A stretch of DNA of 64,000 bases, taken from contig CBFIIW010000010.1 in assembly GCA_965662775.1 (NCBI GenBank), positions 44,652 to 108,651 on the forward strand, read 5' to 3'. Under the pieces are notes generated by a model. It worked only from the letters and a program-made list of their open reading frames with translations, was not told the origin of the DNA and did no database searches. Positions 17,736-26,640 of the stretch are shown one piece after another. A program made the position numbers and the translations under genes. Source of the stretch: UBA7985 sp002690455. Its GTDB lineage: Bacteria; Pseudomonadota; Alphaproteobacteria; UBA7985. Every line of letters starts with the position of its first letter. Positions within the stretch are counted from its first letter, which is position 1.

Positions 17736-19211
17736 TTAAAATACCGGTGGGAAGTGGCGACCACCCCGGTCCAGTGTGATCCACCTTAGCTCGGTAAAGG
17801 CATCAAGTGACCACCGGCCACCATAGCGCCCGACACCGCTCGCCTTCACTCCACCAAAGGGAACATGCGGCTCATCGTTGACGTTCTGGCAGTTGATGTG
17901 GACCATTCCGGTCTCAAGCTTGCCGGCCATTTCCAGAGCCCGGGCCTCATCTTCAGTCCAGACCGCCGCCGTTAGGCCGTAGTCCGTGTCGTTATTCAGC
18001 GCGATTGCCTCTTCCTCACTACTAAAAGGGACGGCGATAACAACCGGGCCGAAGGTTTCTTCATGCCAGATGTTCATGCTTGCGTTGACATTGGTCAGCA
18101 CCGTGGGTTCAACAAAATTGTCCCATGACTTACCGCCGACTTCCACACGAGCGCCTTTTGCAACGGCGTCATCGAGCAGACCGCGGACACGAATGGCCTG
18201 GCGTTCGTTAATCAGCGGGCCAATGGTGTTTTCCGGATCGGTAGTCACGCCGGTTTTCAGGCGCGACACACGGGGGAGAAATTTACCCATGAAGCTGTCA
18301 AAGACGCGGTCTTGAACGAGCAGTTTCTCGGTCGACATGCAAATCTGACCCTGGTGCATGAAGCTGCCGAAATTTGCTGCCCGTGCAGCTTTATCAAGGT
18401 CAGCATCGTCGAACACGATCATTGAGTCTTTCCCGCCCAGTTCGACGCAACACTTCTTCAGGTGCGCGCCGGCTTTGGCGGCAATGTGTCGACCCACGGC
18501 TGTCGAGCCGGTAAACGATATTGCCTTCACAAGTGGGTTTTCGATCATTTCGTCTCCGACCGCCATCACTGAATCACGTGAGCAGGTGATGACGTTGAAG
18601 ACCCCTTTGGGCACACCGGCCTCTTCCAAAATTTCGGCGAAATACAGACCACCGGCGTAGGGGGTGTCCTCGGAAGGCTTCAGAATAATGGTGTTGCCCA
18701 CGGCGAGTGCTGCGGCAAAGCCGCGAGATGTCAGAATGCCCGGCATATTCCAGGGTGAAATCACCCCCACCACACCCAGGGGCCACCGGGTTGCGGTCGA
18801 GACTTTGCCGTGCTCACTGGGCAGGACCTCGCCTATGTTCTGGTAGCAAAGTGCGGCGGCTGAGCGGAATACTTCTGCCACGTAGCCAGCTTCGAAGGCA
18901 CCCTTGCCCAACCAGCCACCGCCTTCTTTTACGGTTGCTTTAACGAAGTCCTCTTTCCGCCGCTCCCAGACATCGGCAATCTTGAGCAGTAGGTGCGCGC
19001 GCTCATGAAAGGGACGCCCCGACCACGCCGGAAACGCGCTGTGTGCGGCTTCTGCCGCGGCAGCCACATCGCGCGCGGTACCGTCGGGGATGCGGGCGTA
19101 GAGGCTCCGGCTGGAGGGATCAAAGCTGTCAAAGCTCCCACTTGCGGGAACCCATTCACCATTGATGTAGAGCCCCCGGATGTTGGGCGCCTCCTGGTTC
19201 ATTGTGAGCAT
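17736..19211 (-). CDS. NAD(P)-dependent aldehyde dehydrogenase (vanillin/benzaldehyde dehydrogenase-like)
   Basis: 491 residues, soluble. Catalytic residues are N154 (SPWNMPG), E257 (VELGGK) and C291 (GQICMSTEK); the cofactor motif FTGSTAVG is at 233-240. The GQICMS form and HFPP tail resemble the vanillin/salicylaldehyde/benzaldehyde branch, which fits the O-demethylase-like neighbours, but aldehyde specificity cannot be proven from sequence. The ATG at 19211 is preceded by AAGGA; it begins 3 bases after the stop of the long livF-like gene, so it is translated from the same transcript as the ABC transporter. Confidence 0.9.
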   Translation of the reverse strand: MLTMNQEAPNIRGLYINGEWVPASGSFDSFDPSSRSLYARIPDGTARDVAAAAEAAHSAFPAWSGRPFHERAHLLLKIADVWERRKEDFVKATVKEGGGWLGKGAFEAGYVAEVFRSAAALCYQNIGEVLPSEHGKVSTATRWPLGVVGVISPWNMPGILTSRGFAAALAVGNTIILKPSEDTPYAGGLYFAEILEEAGVPKGVFNVITCSRDSVMAVGDEMIENPLVKAISFTGSTAVGRHIAAKAGAHLKKCCVELGGKDSMIVFDDADLDKAARAANFGSFMHQGQICMSTEKLLVQDRVFDSFMGKFLPRVSRLKTGVTTDPENTIGPLINERQAIRVRGLLDDAVAKGARVEVGGKSWDNFVEPTVLTNVNASMNIWHEETFGPVVIAVPFSSEEEAIALNNDTDYGLTAAVWTEDEARALEMAGKLETGMVHINCQNVNDEPHVPFGGVKASGVGRYGGRWSLDAFTELRWITLDRGGRHFPPVF

Positions 19212-19214
19212 GAT

Positions 19215-20645
19215 TCAGACATCCTTCTGTTGAGAAGAAGAGAGACCGCGCGCCCGGGTAGCAGCCTGCTCGATTTCTTCGAGGATCAGACGAAGGCGGT
19301 CAGTCGATGGCGTGGTCCCTTGTGCTGCGGCATGGTTGCCGCGGCTTGAGGCTTCCAGGTGAAATTCTGGCACCACGTAAGAAGGGGGTGGTGCAGTGGG
19401 CAACCTCGTCGGCTCGGCAACAGGTCGCCCAATTTCGGATCCGGCGCCGTGCCTGGAGGCGGACTGGCCACTTGACTGAAATCCGGGCTGTCGGCTCGGG
19501 CGCCGCTCCTGCTGCAATCGGGCTTCGGCCCTCTTGACCAAATCAGAGATCGAGCGAGGCTCCGTCCTCGTCGCTTGCTGCGTTGAAGCCGCTACCGTAT
19601 CGCTGCTCCGCAGGGGAGGGACCGGTGAGGCCGGCGGTGTCGGGACAGGTGACGCGGCAGGTGCAACCGAAGCCGCTGGGGCGTTCACTGCCACGGCAGG
19701 CGGCGAAGCCCGCGGCGATGGTTCGTTGGATGATGCCATGGCGGCAGCGGCAGTTTGGGTCTCCCGGGCCTGCGGCGCGATCTGGGATGGGGAAGCGGCG
19801 GGAGCATCCCTCGAAAAACGCTCCATCGCTGCGGCTGCAATGTCGGTCGGCTTTGGGCTTGTATCGACCGGTCGCGGCAGATCGGCGGCTTTAGCTGCGG
19901 TGGCACCTGCAGACGTTTTGACGGCCTTGTGGCTCTTGGATGCACCAAGGTAGGCTTGCTGAACCGCCGGGTTCTGTTGCAACGCCTCAGCTAGGTCCTC
20001 GAGGGTGATTCGACCATTTTCCAGAACGTAGCCTCGATCTGCGATGGCGAGGCTTCCTTTGGCATTCTGCTCCACCAGCAGAATACCCAGTCCAGCCTGC
20101 TTGATCATCTTCAGCCGACCAAACAGCTCTTTCGAAAGCAGCGGCGACAGACCGAGGGACGGCTCATCGAGCAGTAGGATGCTCGGCGCACTCATGATGG
20201 CGCGGCCAATGGCCACCATCTGCCGCTCGCCGCCCGACATCGTGCGCACCATCTGATTTGCCCGCTCAACCAGCTTTGGGAACAAAGCGTGCACCAGCGC
20301 AAGGTTCGCGGTTTCCCGCTTCCGGGCTCTATCGGTGTAGGCACCCAGTCGTAAATTTTCGATTACACTAAGGTTGGCGAAGATACCCCGATTTTCAGGC
20401 ACCAGTGCCACCCCACGGTCGACAATATCGTTGGCATCCACGCCCAGTATATTGCGCCCAGAAAGGGTGATCGAGCCTTCGACCTGTCCTTCGCTGATCC
20501 CGGCCATGGCTTTTAGTAGCGTGGATTTCCCGGCGCCGTTGGCCCCAAGGATCACTACGATTTCGCCCGGCTTGACCTGCAACGAGACGTCTGAGCAGGC
20601 GACATGCTGTCCGTAGCGAACGGAGAGGTTGCTGACTTTAATCAT
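19215..20645 (-). CDS. livF: Branched-chain-type ABC transporter ATP-binding protein with a long Pro/Ala-rich C-terminal extension
   Basis: 476 residues; the ordinary LivF part is residues 1 to about 236. Walker A is GANGAGKST (34-42), the signature is MSGGERQ (136-142), Walker B is ILLLDEPSLGL (156-166), and H-loop/VEQNA follows at about 191. Residues about 237-476 are low-complexity, rich in A, P, S and T, with a final amphipathic helix (DRLRLILEEIEQAATRARG). The start at 20645 (MIKVSNLSVRYG) overlaps the livG stop by 8 bases. Open frame upstream of that start is not LivF-like. The extension is in frame and keeps good codon use, so I take it as real and unusual. Confidence 0.88.
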   Translation of the reverse strand: MIKVSNLSVRYGQHVACSDVSLQVKPGEIVVILGANGAGKSTLLKAMAGISEGQVEGSITLSGRNILGVDANDIVDRGVALVPENRGIFANLSVIENLRLGAYTDRARKRETANLALVHALFPKLVERANQMVRTMSGGERQMVAIGRAIMSAPSILLLDEPSLGLSPLLSKELFGRLKMIKQAGLGILLVEQNAKGSLAIADRGYVLENGRITLEDLAEALQQNPAVQQAYLGASKSHKAVKTSAGATAAKAADLPRPVDTSPKPTDIAAAAMERFSRDAPAASPSQIAPQARETQTAAAAMASSNEPSPRASPPAVAVNAPAASVAPAASPVPTPPASPVPPLRSSDTVAASTQQATRTEPRSISDLVKRAEARLQQERRPSRQPGFQSSGQSASRHGAGSEIGRPVAEPTRLPTAPPPSYVVPEFHLEASSRGNHAAAQGTTPSTDRLRLILEEIEQAATRARGLSSSQQKDV

Positions 20646-21375
20646 CAGCACCTCCGAGGTAAGCTTCAATGACTGTGGGCTGATTAAGCACTGTTTCGAC
20701 GTCACCCTCGGCGATCTTAGTCCCAGAGGCCATGACCACGCACCGATCACAGAGTGAGCGAATTGCCTCCATAACGTGTTCGACCACGATGATGGCTTCG
20801 CACTCCTCGCGCAGCGAGGCAATGAGATCGATGCCGGCTTCGAGTTCCGTCGGGTTGAGCCCTGCCAGCCATTCATCCAGCAGCAGCACTCGGGGCTGAG
20901 AAATCAACGCCCGCGCCAGTTCCACGCGCTTGGTATCGATGTAGGTGAGCTGTCCAGGCATCAAACCGCCCTTGCCACCCAGACCCACCCGGTCGAGGAC
21001 GGTGCTGACTGCACGATCTGCGTCGCGAAAGCCGTGGGGGCGGTGCCCGAACAGGCCGCCAACCATGACATTTTCTGTGACCGTCAGCGAAGGCAGCAGC
21101 CGGACGAGTTGAAAGGTGCGGGAGATCCCGAGTTTGCTGATCTGATGGGCCGGGAGATTCGTCAGGCGGCTGTGGTCGAGGGTGATTTCACCCCCCGATA
21201 GCGGCAGGGCGCCGGAAAGCAGATTCAGGGTCGTGGATTTGCCGGAGCCGTTGGGCCCGATCAAGCCGTGTACAGAATTGCTTTCGACCTCAAAACTCAG
21301 CGCATTGACAGCAACCAGACCGCCAAAGCGCTTGGTGATGCTGTCGAGGGTCAGCAGGTTGTGCTTACCGCTCAT
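20638..21375 (-). CDS. livG: Branched-chain-type ABC transporter ATP-binding protein
   Basis: 245 residues. Walker A is GPNGSGKST (40-48), the Q-loop is in SRTFQLVRLLPS, and Walker B is VLLLDEWLAGLN. The residue after the Walker B glutamate is tryptophan where proline is usual, and the signature region reads LTYIDTKRVELARAL, so it departs from the standard LSGGQ, as LivG proteins often do. The ATG at 21375 overlaps the livM stop by 4 bases. It pairs with LivF as the cytoplasmic ATPase of the transporter encoded here. Confidence 0.92.
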   Translation of the reverse strand: MSGKHNLLTLDSITKRFGGLVAVNALSFEVESNSVHGLIGPNGSGKSTTLNLLSGALPLSGGEITLDHSRLTNLPAHQISKLGISRTFQLVRLLPSLTVTENVMVGGLFGHRPHGFRDADRAVSTVLDRVGLGGKGGLMPGQLTYIDTKRVELARALISQPRVLLLDEWLAGLNPTELEAGIDLIASLREECEAIIVVEHVMEAIRSLCDRCVVMASGTKIAEGDVETVLNQPTVIEAYLGGADD

Positions 21376-22316
21376 CCTTCCCGCCCTCCGGACATCATGC
21401 GGCGGCGTAGGCCGAGCAGGATTCCCACAAATCCCTTGGGGATGAAGTAGACGATGACCAAGAACGCGACGCCGAGCAACAAGGTCGTCTGGTTGGGCAT
21501 ACTGATCGCGATAGCTTCCCACACGAGCACAAACGGGATAACGCCGATGAGGCCACCCCAGAGGCGCCCTGTCCCGCCCAGCAAAGCCATGATAACCACC
21601 TGAAAACTCAACAGCGGGGTGAAGGCCAGCATTGGCTCGATATATATATAGCGGGGAGCGAGGATTGCCCCGGCAATCGCTGCGACCGCGCCCGGGATCA
21701 TGAACAGCAAGACTTTCAGCCGCGAGGTGTGAATGCCGGCGTGCTTTGCCACGTCTTCATCGTCGCCGATCACCCGGAGCGCCAAGCCAACTTTTGAGCG
21801 CTGGATCAGCCAGCCGACAATATAGACCAGCACGCTCAGCCCGATGAACTGCCAGTAAATCTCCCGGTCGCCCAGATCGGTCAGGACGTAGAGTCCCTTC
21901 TGCCCGGACCAGTTCTGAAGCCACGTGACGACCTGCCGGACCAATTCGGCCAGCCCGAGCGTGAAAATCACGAAGTAGACCCCGCTCAACCGCAGGGTGG
22001 TCAGCCCGACCAGCAGCGCCATCACAGCCCCGAGGCCTCCGGCGATAACCAGCAGGGTCCAGTAAGGCAGCTCTGGAAAGTACTCGATCCCAAGCGCCGT
22101 GGTATAGGTGCCCACGCCAAAGAAGGCGGCCGTGGACAGCGAGATATAATGCGTTGGTCCGGAGAAGATGGACCAGCTCGTCACCATCGCCGCGAAGCTC
22201 GCGATGGTAACGCCGATCGTCAGCCAGTAATCCTGACCCCAGAACGGCAGCGTCGCCACCAGCGCCAGCAAAACGCCGTAGATCAGGAAGTTACGAATTT
22301 CACCCGATGAAATCAT
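21372..22316 (-). CDS. livM: Branched-chain-type ABC transporter permease
   Basis: 314 residues, eight to ten membrane helices. LivM-like features are the TSWSIFSGPTHYISLSTAAF start of the core, GLTTLRLSGVYFVIFTLGLAEL, and the cytoplasmic loop with GDDEDVAKHAGI that contacts the ATPase. It overlaps livH by 4 bases. The substrate of the system is set by the binding protein at 23271-24464. Confidence 0.92.
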   Translation of the reverse strand: MISSGEIRNFLIYGVLLALVATLPFWGQDYWLTIGVTIASFAAMVTSWSIFSGPTHYISLSTAAFFGVGTYTTALGIEYFPELPYWTLLVIAGGLGAVMALLVGLTTLRLSGVYFVIFTLGLAELVRQVVTWLQNWSGQKGLYVLTDLGDREIYWQFIGLSVLVYIVGWLIQRSKVGLALRVIGDDEDVAKHAGIHTSRLKVLLFMIPGAVAAIAGAILAPRYIYIEPMLAFTPLLSFQVVIMALLGGTGRLWGGLIGVIPFVLVWEAIAISMPNQTTLLLGVAFLVIVYFIPKGFVGILLGLRRRMMSGGREG

Positions 22317-23179
22317 GACGTTGGCTTTCCGAAAAATCCCTGGGGCCGGAACAGAAGCACCAGCACAAACAGTAGATAAGCCGCTGCAAGCGTCAGCCCT
22401 GGATCAAAGACTGTCGCAACAAACGTTTCGAGAATGCCGAGCAGCAGAGCTGCAATAATTGTGCCTCGTGTATCGCCGACACCGCCCATGATCACAATGA
22501 CCAGAGCCTTCAGCGTGAATAGCACGCCTGAGGACGGGTCCAGCGTCAGAAAGGTTGAGATTAGCGCCCCACCCACTGCGGTGATAGCACCGCCGATGGC
22601 AAAGGCCAGGGCAGAGAGCCGCTCAACGTTGACGCCAACCAGTACCGCACTGTCAGGTGCAACGGCCAGTGCCCGGATCGACATCCCCATGCGTGACCTA
22701 TGGAGCCAGAGGTACACCAGTCCACACATCACCGCCGCAGCGAGAAACGCAATGATGCGGTTCAGGCCGTAGTTCGAGCCGAGAATTTCGATGGGGCGGG
22801 AGAGGTAGGAGTAACTAAAATACTGCCCACCCACGAGGGCCAGCATGATACCAACTCCGACGAACGCCAGCCCGAAGGTGGCGAGGATCGAACTGACCTC
22901 GAGTTCACCTTGGCTCTTTGCCCGACGAACGAGTGGTCGGAGCATAATCACGTAGATCAGATAATTGAGAACAAAGGCGCCCGGTGCCACGATGATCAGC
23001 GTCAGCATCGGGCTGATCTTTCCGGCGGTCCAGAACCAAAAGGCAGCTAAGCCGCCCGCAACCAACAACTCGCCATTGGCGAGATTCATGATTCTACTGA
23101 TGCCGTATTGGATATTCAAACCCAGCGCTACAAGCGCGTAGGTTCCGCCGAGCACCAAACCAGTAATTATGACTTCCAT
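22313..23179 (-). CDS. livH: Branched-chain-type ABC transporter permease
   Basis: 288 residues, about eight helices. It has the family start GLVLGGTYALVALGLNIQYG with IMNLANGE, the loop with MSIRALAVAPDSAVLVGVN, and GGVGDTRGTIIAALLLG near the end. It follows the binding-protein gene by 91 bases, which hold a strong stem-loop. Confidence 0.93.
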   Translation of the reverse strand: MEVIITGLVLGGTYALVALGLNIQYGISRIMNLANGELLVAGGLAAFWFWTAGKISPMLTLIIVAPGAFVLNYLIYVIMLRPLVRRAKSQGELEVSSILATFGLAFVGVGIMLALVGGQYFSYSYLSRPIEILGSNYGLNRIIAFLAAAVMCGLVYLWLHRSRMGMSIRALAVAPDSAVLVGVNVERLSALAFAIGGAITAVGGALISTFLTLDPSSGVLFTLKALVIVIMGGVGDTRGTIIAALLLGILETFVATVFDPGLTLAAAYLLFVLVLLFRPQGFFGKPTS

Positions 23180-23217
23180 CGCATTCCGCAGTCAGGATGA
23201 TAAGGGTCTGAACAAGA

Positions 23218-23248
23218 GTGCAGCGCCCTGCTGACAGGAGCGCTGCAC
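23218..23248 (-). terminator. Intercistronic stem-loop between the binding protein and livH
   Basis: GTGCAGCGC (23218-23226) pairs with GCGCTGCAC (23240-23248), continued by CCTG with CAGG around a CTGA loop; one base is bulged. No T-run follows, so it is more likely a partial terminator or mRNA-stabilising hairpin that raises binding-protein yield over the permeases. Confidence 0.65.
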
Positions 23249-23270
23249 CGACTCAAGTGTCCGGGACGAC

Positions 23271-24464
23271 TTACCAGCCTTGCTTCGGAACCGCTGGTAC
23301 AGCCCCTTCTCGACCCGTGGACGCAACGCCCTTAAAGACGCCACCCTGCCACTGGCCCACGGTCCAGTAAGCGGAGTTGTTGTTGAACTCATCCCAGGAG
23401 ATTTCCCCCATGATGGTGTCAAAGTCATTCGCGTCAATGTACGCTGAAACCGCGTCACGGTCGAGCGTGCCAGCACCTTCGATTGCCTGCTCCAGGATCT
23501 GGAACGATGCATAGACCATGCCGGAAGCCCAGAAGTCCGGCTTGGCACCCGTTACCTCTTCGTGGCGAACGGCGTAGCTACTCCAGGCTTCACCATCGGC
23601 GTAAACGCCACCAGCGCCGAGGACACCCTCGGCCGATTCACCATTGGCGCCAAGATACGCTGGGAATGCCGTTGCAACGGCCGCGTAGAATGCCTTGACG
23701 TCGAGGTTTTCGATCTTCGCCTGTGCCGTCAGGCCAAAGGTGTCTGGTGGGTAAGACCAGGCAACAAAGGCGTCTGGGTTCGCAGCCTTGGCCGCTTTGA
23801 CCACCGGTGACAGGTCACTGGTGCCCAGTGGGTAAGACGTGCTGTACACGATGTCGAAGCCAGCGGCTTCAAACTGCGGGGCCGCCACTTCTGCCAGTTC
23901 GATCCCAAAGGCATCGGCAACGTTGACCATGGCAACACTGTTTCCGATCTCGCCCTGCTCACGCATTTCACTGAGGACTTCGACCACACCGCCGGCGAGG
24001 CCCGTCGCGCCGCCAAGGGTGAAGAACATGTTGGGGAACTTTTCAGACAGCTCCTCGATCTGATCAGAGATGGCTGTGTGGGTCACCATAGGGTACCCGT
24101 AGCGGTCAAAGATTGGCGCAGCAGCAAGGTTCAGGCCCGTACCGTATGGGGCAAGGATGAAATCTGCATTATCCTGCGTCGCTAGCCGCTGAACGGCTTT
24201 GATGGTTTCGCCGGGGTTTGTCTGATCGTCGTATTCAACAATCTCGACCATGTAGGACTTATCCCCGACTTGCAGGCCACCACGTGCGTTTACGTCGTGG
24301 GCCCAGAGCTGGACATTAGGCCAGAATGTGACCGCAGCCCCGCCGGCAAGGCCGCCGGTTTTAGGCGCGACGGCGCCAAACTTGAGCGTGTCTTGAGCAA
24401 CAGCTGACCCAGCCAGTACGACCGATACCGCAGCGGCTGTCAGCGCAGAAAATTGTTTGAGCAT
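23271..24464 (-). CDS. ABC transporter substrate-binding protein (LivK-like)
   Basis: 397 residues. The signal peptide MLKQFSALTAAAVSVVLAGS ends at AVAQ, after which a type 1 periplasmic-binding fold runs to the end (LKFGAVAPKTGGLAGGAA, VEIVEYDDQTNPGETIKAVQ, YGYPMVTHTAISDQ). The family covers amino-acid, amide, urea and aromatic-acid binders; nothing in the sequence tells which. The ATG at 24464 has AGGGAGG upstream; the open frame before it is not kept. It heads the minus-strand run livK-livH-livM-livG-livF-aldehyde dehydrogenase-flotillin. Confidence 0.9.
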   Translation of the reverse strand: MLKQFSALTAAAVSVVLAGSAVAQDTLKFGAVAPKTGGLAGGAAVTFWPNVQLWAHDVNARGGLQVGDKSYMVEIVEYDDQTNPGETIKAVQRLATQDNADFILAPYGTGLNLAAAPIFDRYGYPMVTHTAISDQIEELSEKFPNMFFTLGGATGLAGGVVEVLSEMREQGEIGNSVAMVNVADAFGIELAEVAAPQFEAAGFDIVYSTSYPLGTSDLSPVVKAAKAANPDAFVAWSYPPDTFGLTAQAKIENLDVKAFYAAVATAFPAYLGANGESAEGVLGAGGVYADGEAWSSYAVRHEEVTGAKPDFWASGMVYASFQILEQAIEGAGTLDRDAVSAYIDANDFDTIMGEISWDEFNNNSAYWTVGQWQGGVFKGVASTGREGAVPAVPKQGW

Positions 24465-24817
24465 AGCTTCCTCCCTAGGTGATGAGCTCCTTCCTGAAGC
24501 CCGCGGCAGGGCGTGCAGCCTGAACTCTTTCACTGCCTGTCTATCCCACCACTGCCAAGAGCGACCGTAGTCTGAAATTGAAGGCTTCGTATACGGAAAA
24601 GATACAGAAACACCAATTTATCACATTAAATCAGCCGAAATCTGAGAAATTAGAGAGTTCTGTATGCAAAATAATCCAGCGACTACTGCCGCTGGCCCGC
24701 TTTCCAGGACAGCATCCGACGAAGTTTTTGGACTTGAACGGGGCTCGGAGCGCGTCCCTGGACGAGTCGGATAGCGCAGAGATTTGTGTCGGTCAGGCTG
24801 CCACCGGATCAGCCCGT
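24465..24817. other. Promoter region of the branched-chain-type transporter operon
   Basis: 353 bases between the binding-protein start and the stop of the TRAP large permease, both on the minus strand. The middle is AT-rich. It holds a TTCGTATACGGAA palindrome (listed separately) and two CTGTAT-type half-sites. No gene is convincing here. Confidence 0.5.
24586..24598. promoter_or_regulatory. GTATAC-core palindrome, candidate GntR (FCD) operator
   Basis: TTCGTATACGGAA with perfect core CGTATACG (24588-24595), about 124 bases upstream of the binding-protein ATG. Half-sites ATACAG (24602-24607) and CTGTATGC (24660-24667) lie nearby. The core matches the CTGTATACAG palindrome at the gntR promoter (29876-29885). 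Confidence 0.5.
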
Positions 24818-26122
24818 TCAGCCAAACATCGTGTTGGGCAGAAACAGGGAAATCTGTGGGAATGCGACGAGGATAATCAGGCAGACAATCATGGACAGCC
24901 AAAACGGCAGCACACCAATGAAAATCTGCCCGATTGGCACCTGTGGCGCGATAGATTTCACAATGAAAACGTTCAGGCCAACAGGTGGTGAAATTAGCCC
25001 CATTTCGAGGGTCAGAACCACCAGCACACCGAACCAAATCGGATCAATGCCCAACTCGAGGACGATTGGAAAGAAGATCGGCAGGGTCAGCACCATCATC
25101 GCAAACCCTTCCAGAAAACAGCCGAGGACAAGATAAACCATTAGCATCAGCAGCAGAACACCGATCATCGGCAGATCGAAGCCGAGCACGAAGCTGCCGA
25201 TCACGTCTGGAATGTGACTGAGCGCCATGAAAGGGCTGATCATATGCGCGGCGATCAGGATGAGAAGCACCGTCGCCGTGGTCGCTGCGGCATCGACTGC
25301 AGCCTTCCAGAGCAGCGCGACTGGCAGGGAGCGGGTGATGACGCCGTAGAGGATCACAGAACCTGCGCCGACGGCAGATGCTTCCACCGGCGAAAACAGG
25401 CCGGTGTAGATGCCACCGATTGTTAGCAGGACGATGCCAACAACAGGCACGGCGCCGAGCACGGCGCGTACGCGCTGGCTCATGCCTGTCTTGGCTTCCG
25501 CTGGACCCAGCGCCGGATTGCGCCAACACATGAGTGAGATTGCACCGATGAACAGGCCTAGCAGCAGGAGGCCCGGCAGAATCCCTGCGAGAAACAGGCG
25601 GCCGATCGACTGTTCTGTGAGAATGCCGAAGACCACAAACCCGGTCGACGGGGGGATCAAAATCCCGAGGGTGCCGCCCGCTGCGACGGCGCCGGTCGAC
25701 AGGCGCGCATCGTAGTTGAAAGCATCCATTTCCTTCAGCGCCACCTTGCCCATGGTCAGGGCTGACGCGACAGAAGACCCGCTGAGCGCGGCGAAACCGC
25801 CACAGCCGACAATGGTTGCCGAGGCCAATCCACCCCGCAGGCTTCCCACCAGCGCGTTGGCGGCATTGTAAAGCTGACGGCTCAGCCCGGTCGCGCTGGC
25901 GATGTTTCCCATCAGGATGAACAAGGGGATGACAACAAGCTCGGGCGATGAGGCCAGTGTAAACGACTCTGATGCGAGTAAACTGGTGGCCGCGTTCATG
26001 CCGCTGAGGATGGCGATCCCGAAAAAGCCTACGATAAACATTGCGAACGCGACTGGGATGCGGAGCAGCAGTAGCGCCAGCAGCGCAACGATACCCAGCA
26101 AGCCGATTTGATACTCGTTCAC
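24818..26122 (-). CDS. dctM: TRAP transporter large permease (DctM-like)
   Basis: 434 residues with about 12 membrane helices. DctM family features are IPVAFAMFIVGFFGIAIL, PLFILMGNIASATGLS, the repeated GGFAALSGSSVASALTMG and GILIPPSTGFVVFGILTE substrate-gate segments, and ISPPVGLNVFIVKS near the C-terminus. TRAP systems import carboxylates and other organic acids using a sodium gradient. It overlaps the small permease by 4 bases. Confidence 0.94.
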   Translation of the reverse strand: MNEYQIGLLGIVALLALLLLRIPVAFAMFIVGFFGIAILSGMNAATSLLASESFTLASSPELVVIPLFILMGNIASATGLSRQLYNAANALVGSLRGGLASATIVGCGGFAALSGSSVASALTMGKVALKEMDAFNYDARLSTGAVAAGGTLGILIPPSTGFVVFGILTEQSIGRLFLAGILPGLLLLGLFIGAISLMCWRNPALGPAEAKTGMSQRVRAVLGAVPVVGIVLLTIGGIYTGLFSPVEASAVGAGSVILYGVITRSLPVALLWKAAVDAAATTATVLLILIAAHMISPFMALSHIPDVIGSFVLGFDLPMIGVLLLMLMVYLVLGCFLEGFAMMVLTLPIFFPIVLELGIDPIWFGVLVVLTLEMGLISPPVGLNVFIVKSIAPQVPIGQIFIGVLPFWLSMIVCLIILVAFPQISLFLPNTMFG

Positions 26123-26634
26123 TTGGACCTTGCTCCGGTATCTGAATTGCGGGTGTCGATATCGAAAATCGCCAGCTCAACGCTTCGCAGAAGCATGCTC
26201 AGCGCAGTGACCAAGGCAAACAGGACGATAGAGTTCTGGAACCAGACTTTGGGCAGATTGAGCAGATTGGTGGAGAGGTTCAGCATCACTGAGATTTGGG
26301 CGCTGTCATAAATGGCCTTAGCCAGGGCCACGAAAATCAGGGCGCCGAGCAGCGCCGAGAGGGCATCAATAGCGCGGTTCAGTGCCTTGGGAAAAAAGGG
26401 CTGCAACAGGTCGACGCCGACATGACCGCCGCGGCGGTCACACAGCGGCATTGCGCCGAATACTAGGATGACCATCGCCATGGTCACTAGGTCCAGAGAA
26501 CCAAATAGGGGGCGCCCGAAGGCGCGCCCCGTTACGTCGATCAAAATGACGACGACTTCAAACAAGAGCCCCAGTCCCGCTATTCCGGCAGATACCCATA
26601 GCAGGATGTCAATGACCCTTCGCAGAAGTTTCAT
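26119..26634 (-). CDS. dctQ: TRAP transporter small permease (DctQ-like)
   Basis: 171 residues, four helices. The pattern of a first helix, the segment DVTGRAFGRPLFGSLDLV and the GHVGVDLL motif after a charged loop are diagnostic of DctQ. It lies 6 bases after the binding-protein gene and overlaps the large permease, completing a P-Q-M order. Confidence 0.92.
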   Translation of the reverse strand: MKLLRRVIDILLWVSAGIAGLGLLFEVVVILIDVTGRAFGRPLFGSLDLVTMAMVILVFGAMPLCDRRGGHVGVDLLQPFFPKALNRAIDALSALLGALIFVALAKAIYDSAQISVMLNLSTNLLNLPKVWFQNSIVLFALVTALSMLLRSVELAIFDIDTRNSDTGARSK

Positions 26635-26640
26635 GTTGGC

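Noticed and set aside
20646..20876. N-terminal extension of the livF-like frame
   Set aside because: It overlaps livG, has no LivF homology, and the MIKVSNLSVRYG start has the usual overlap geometry.
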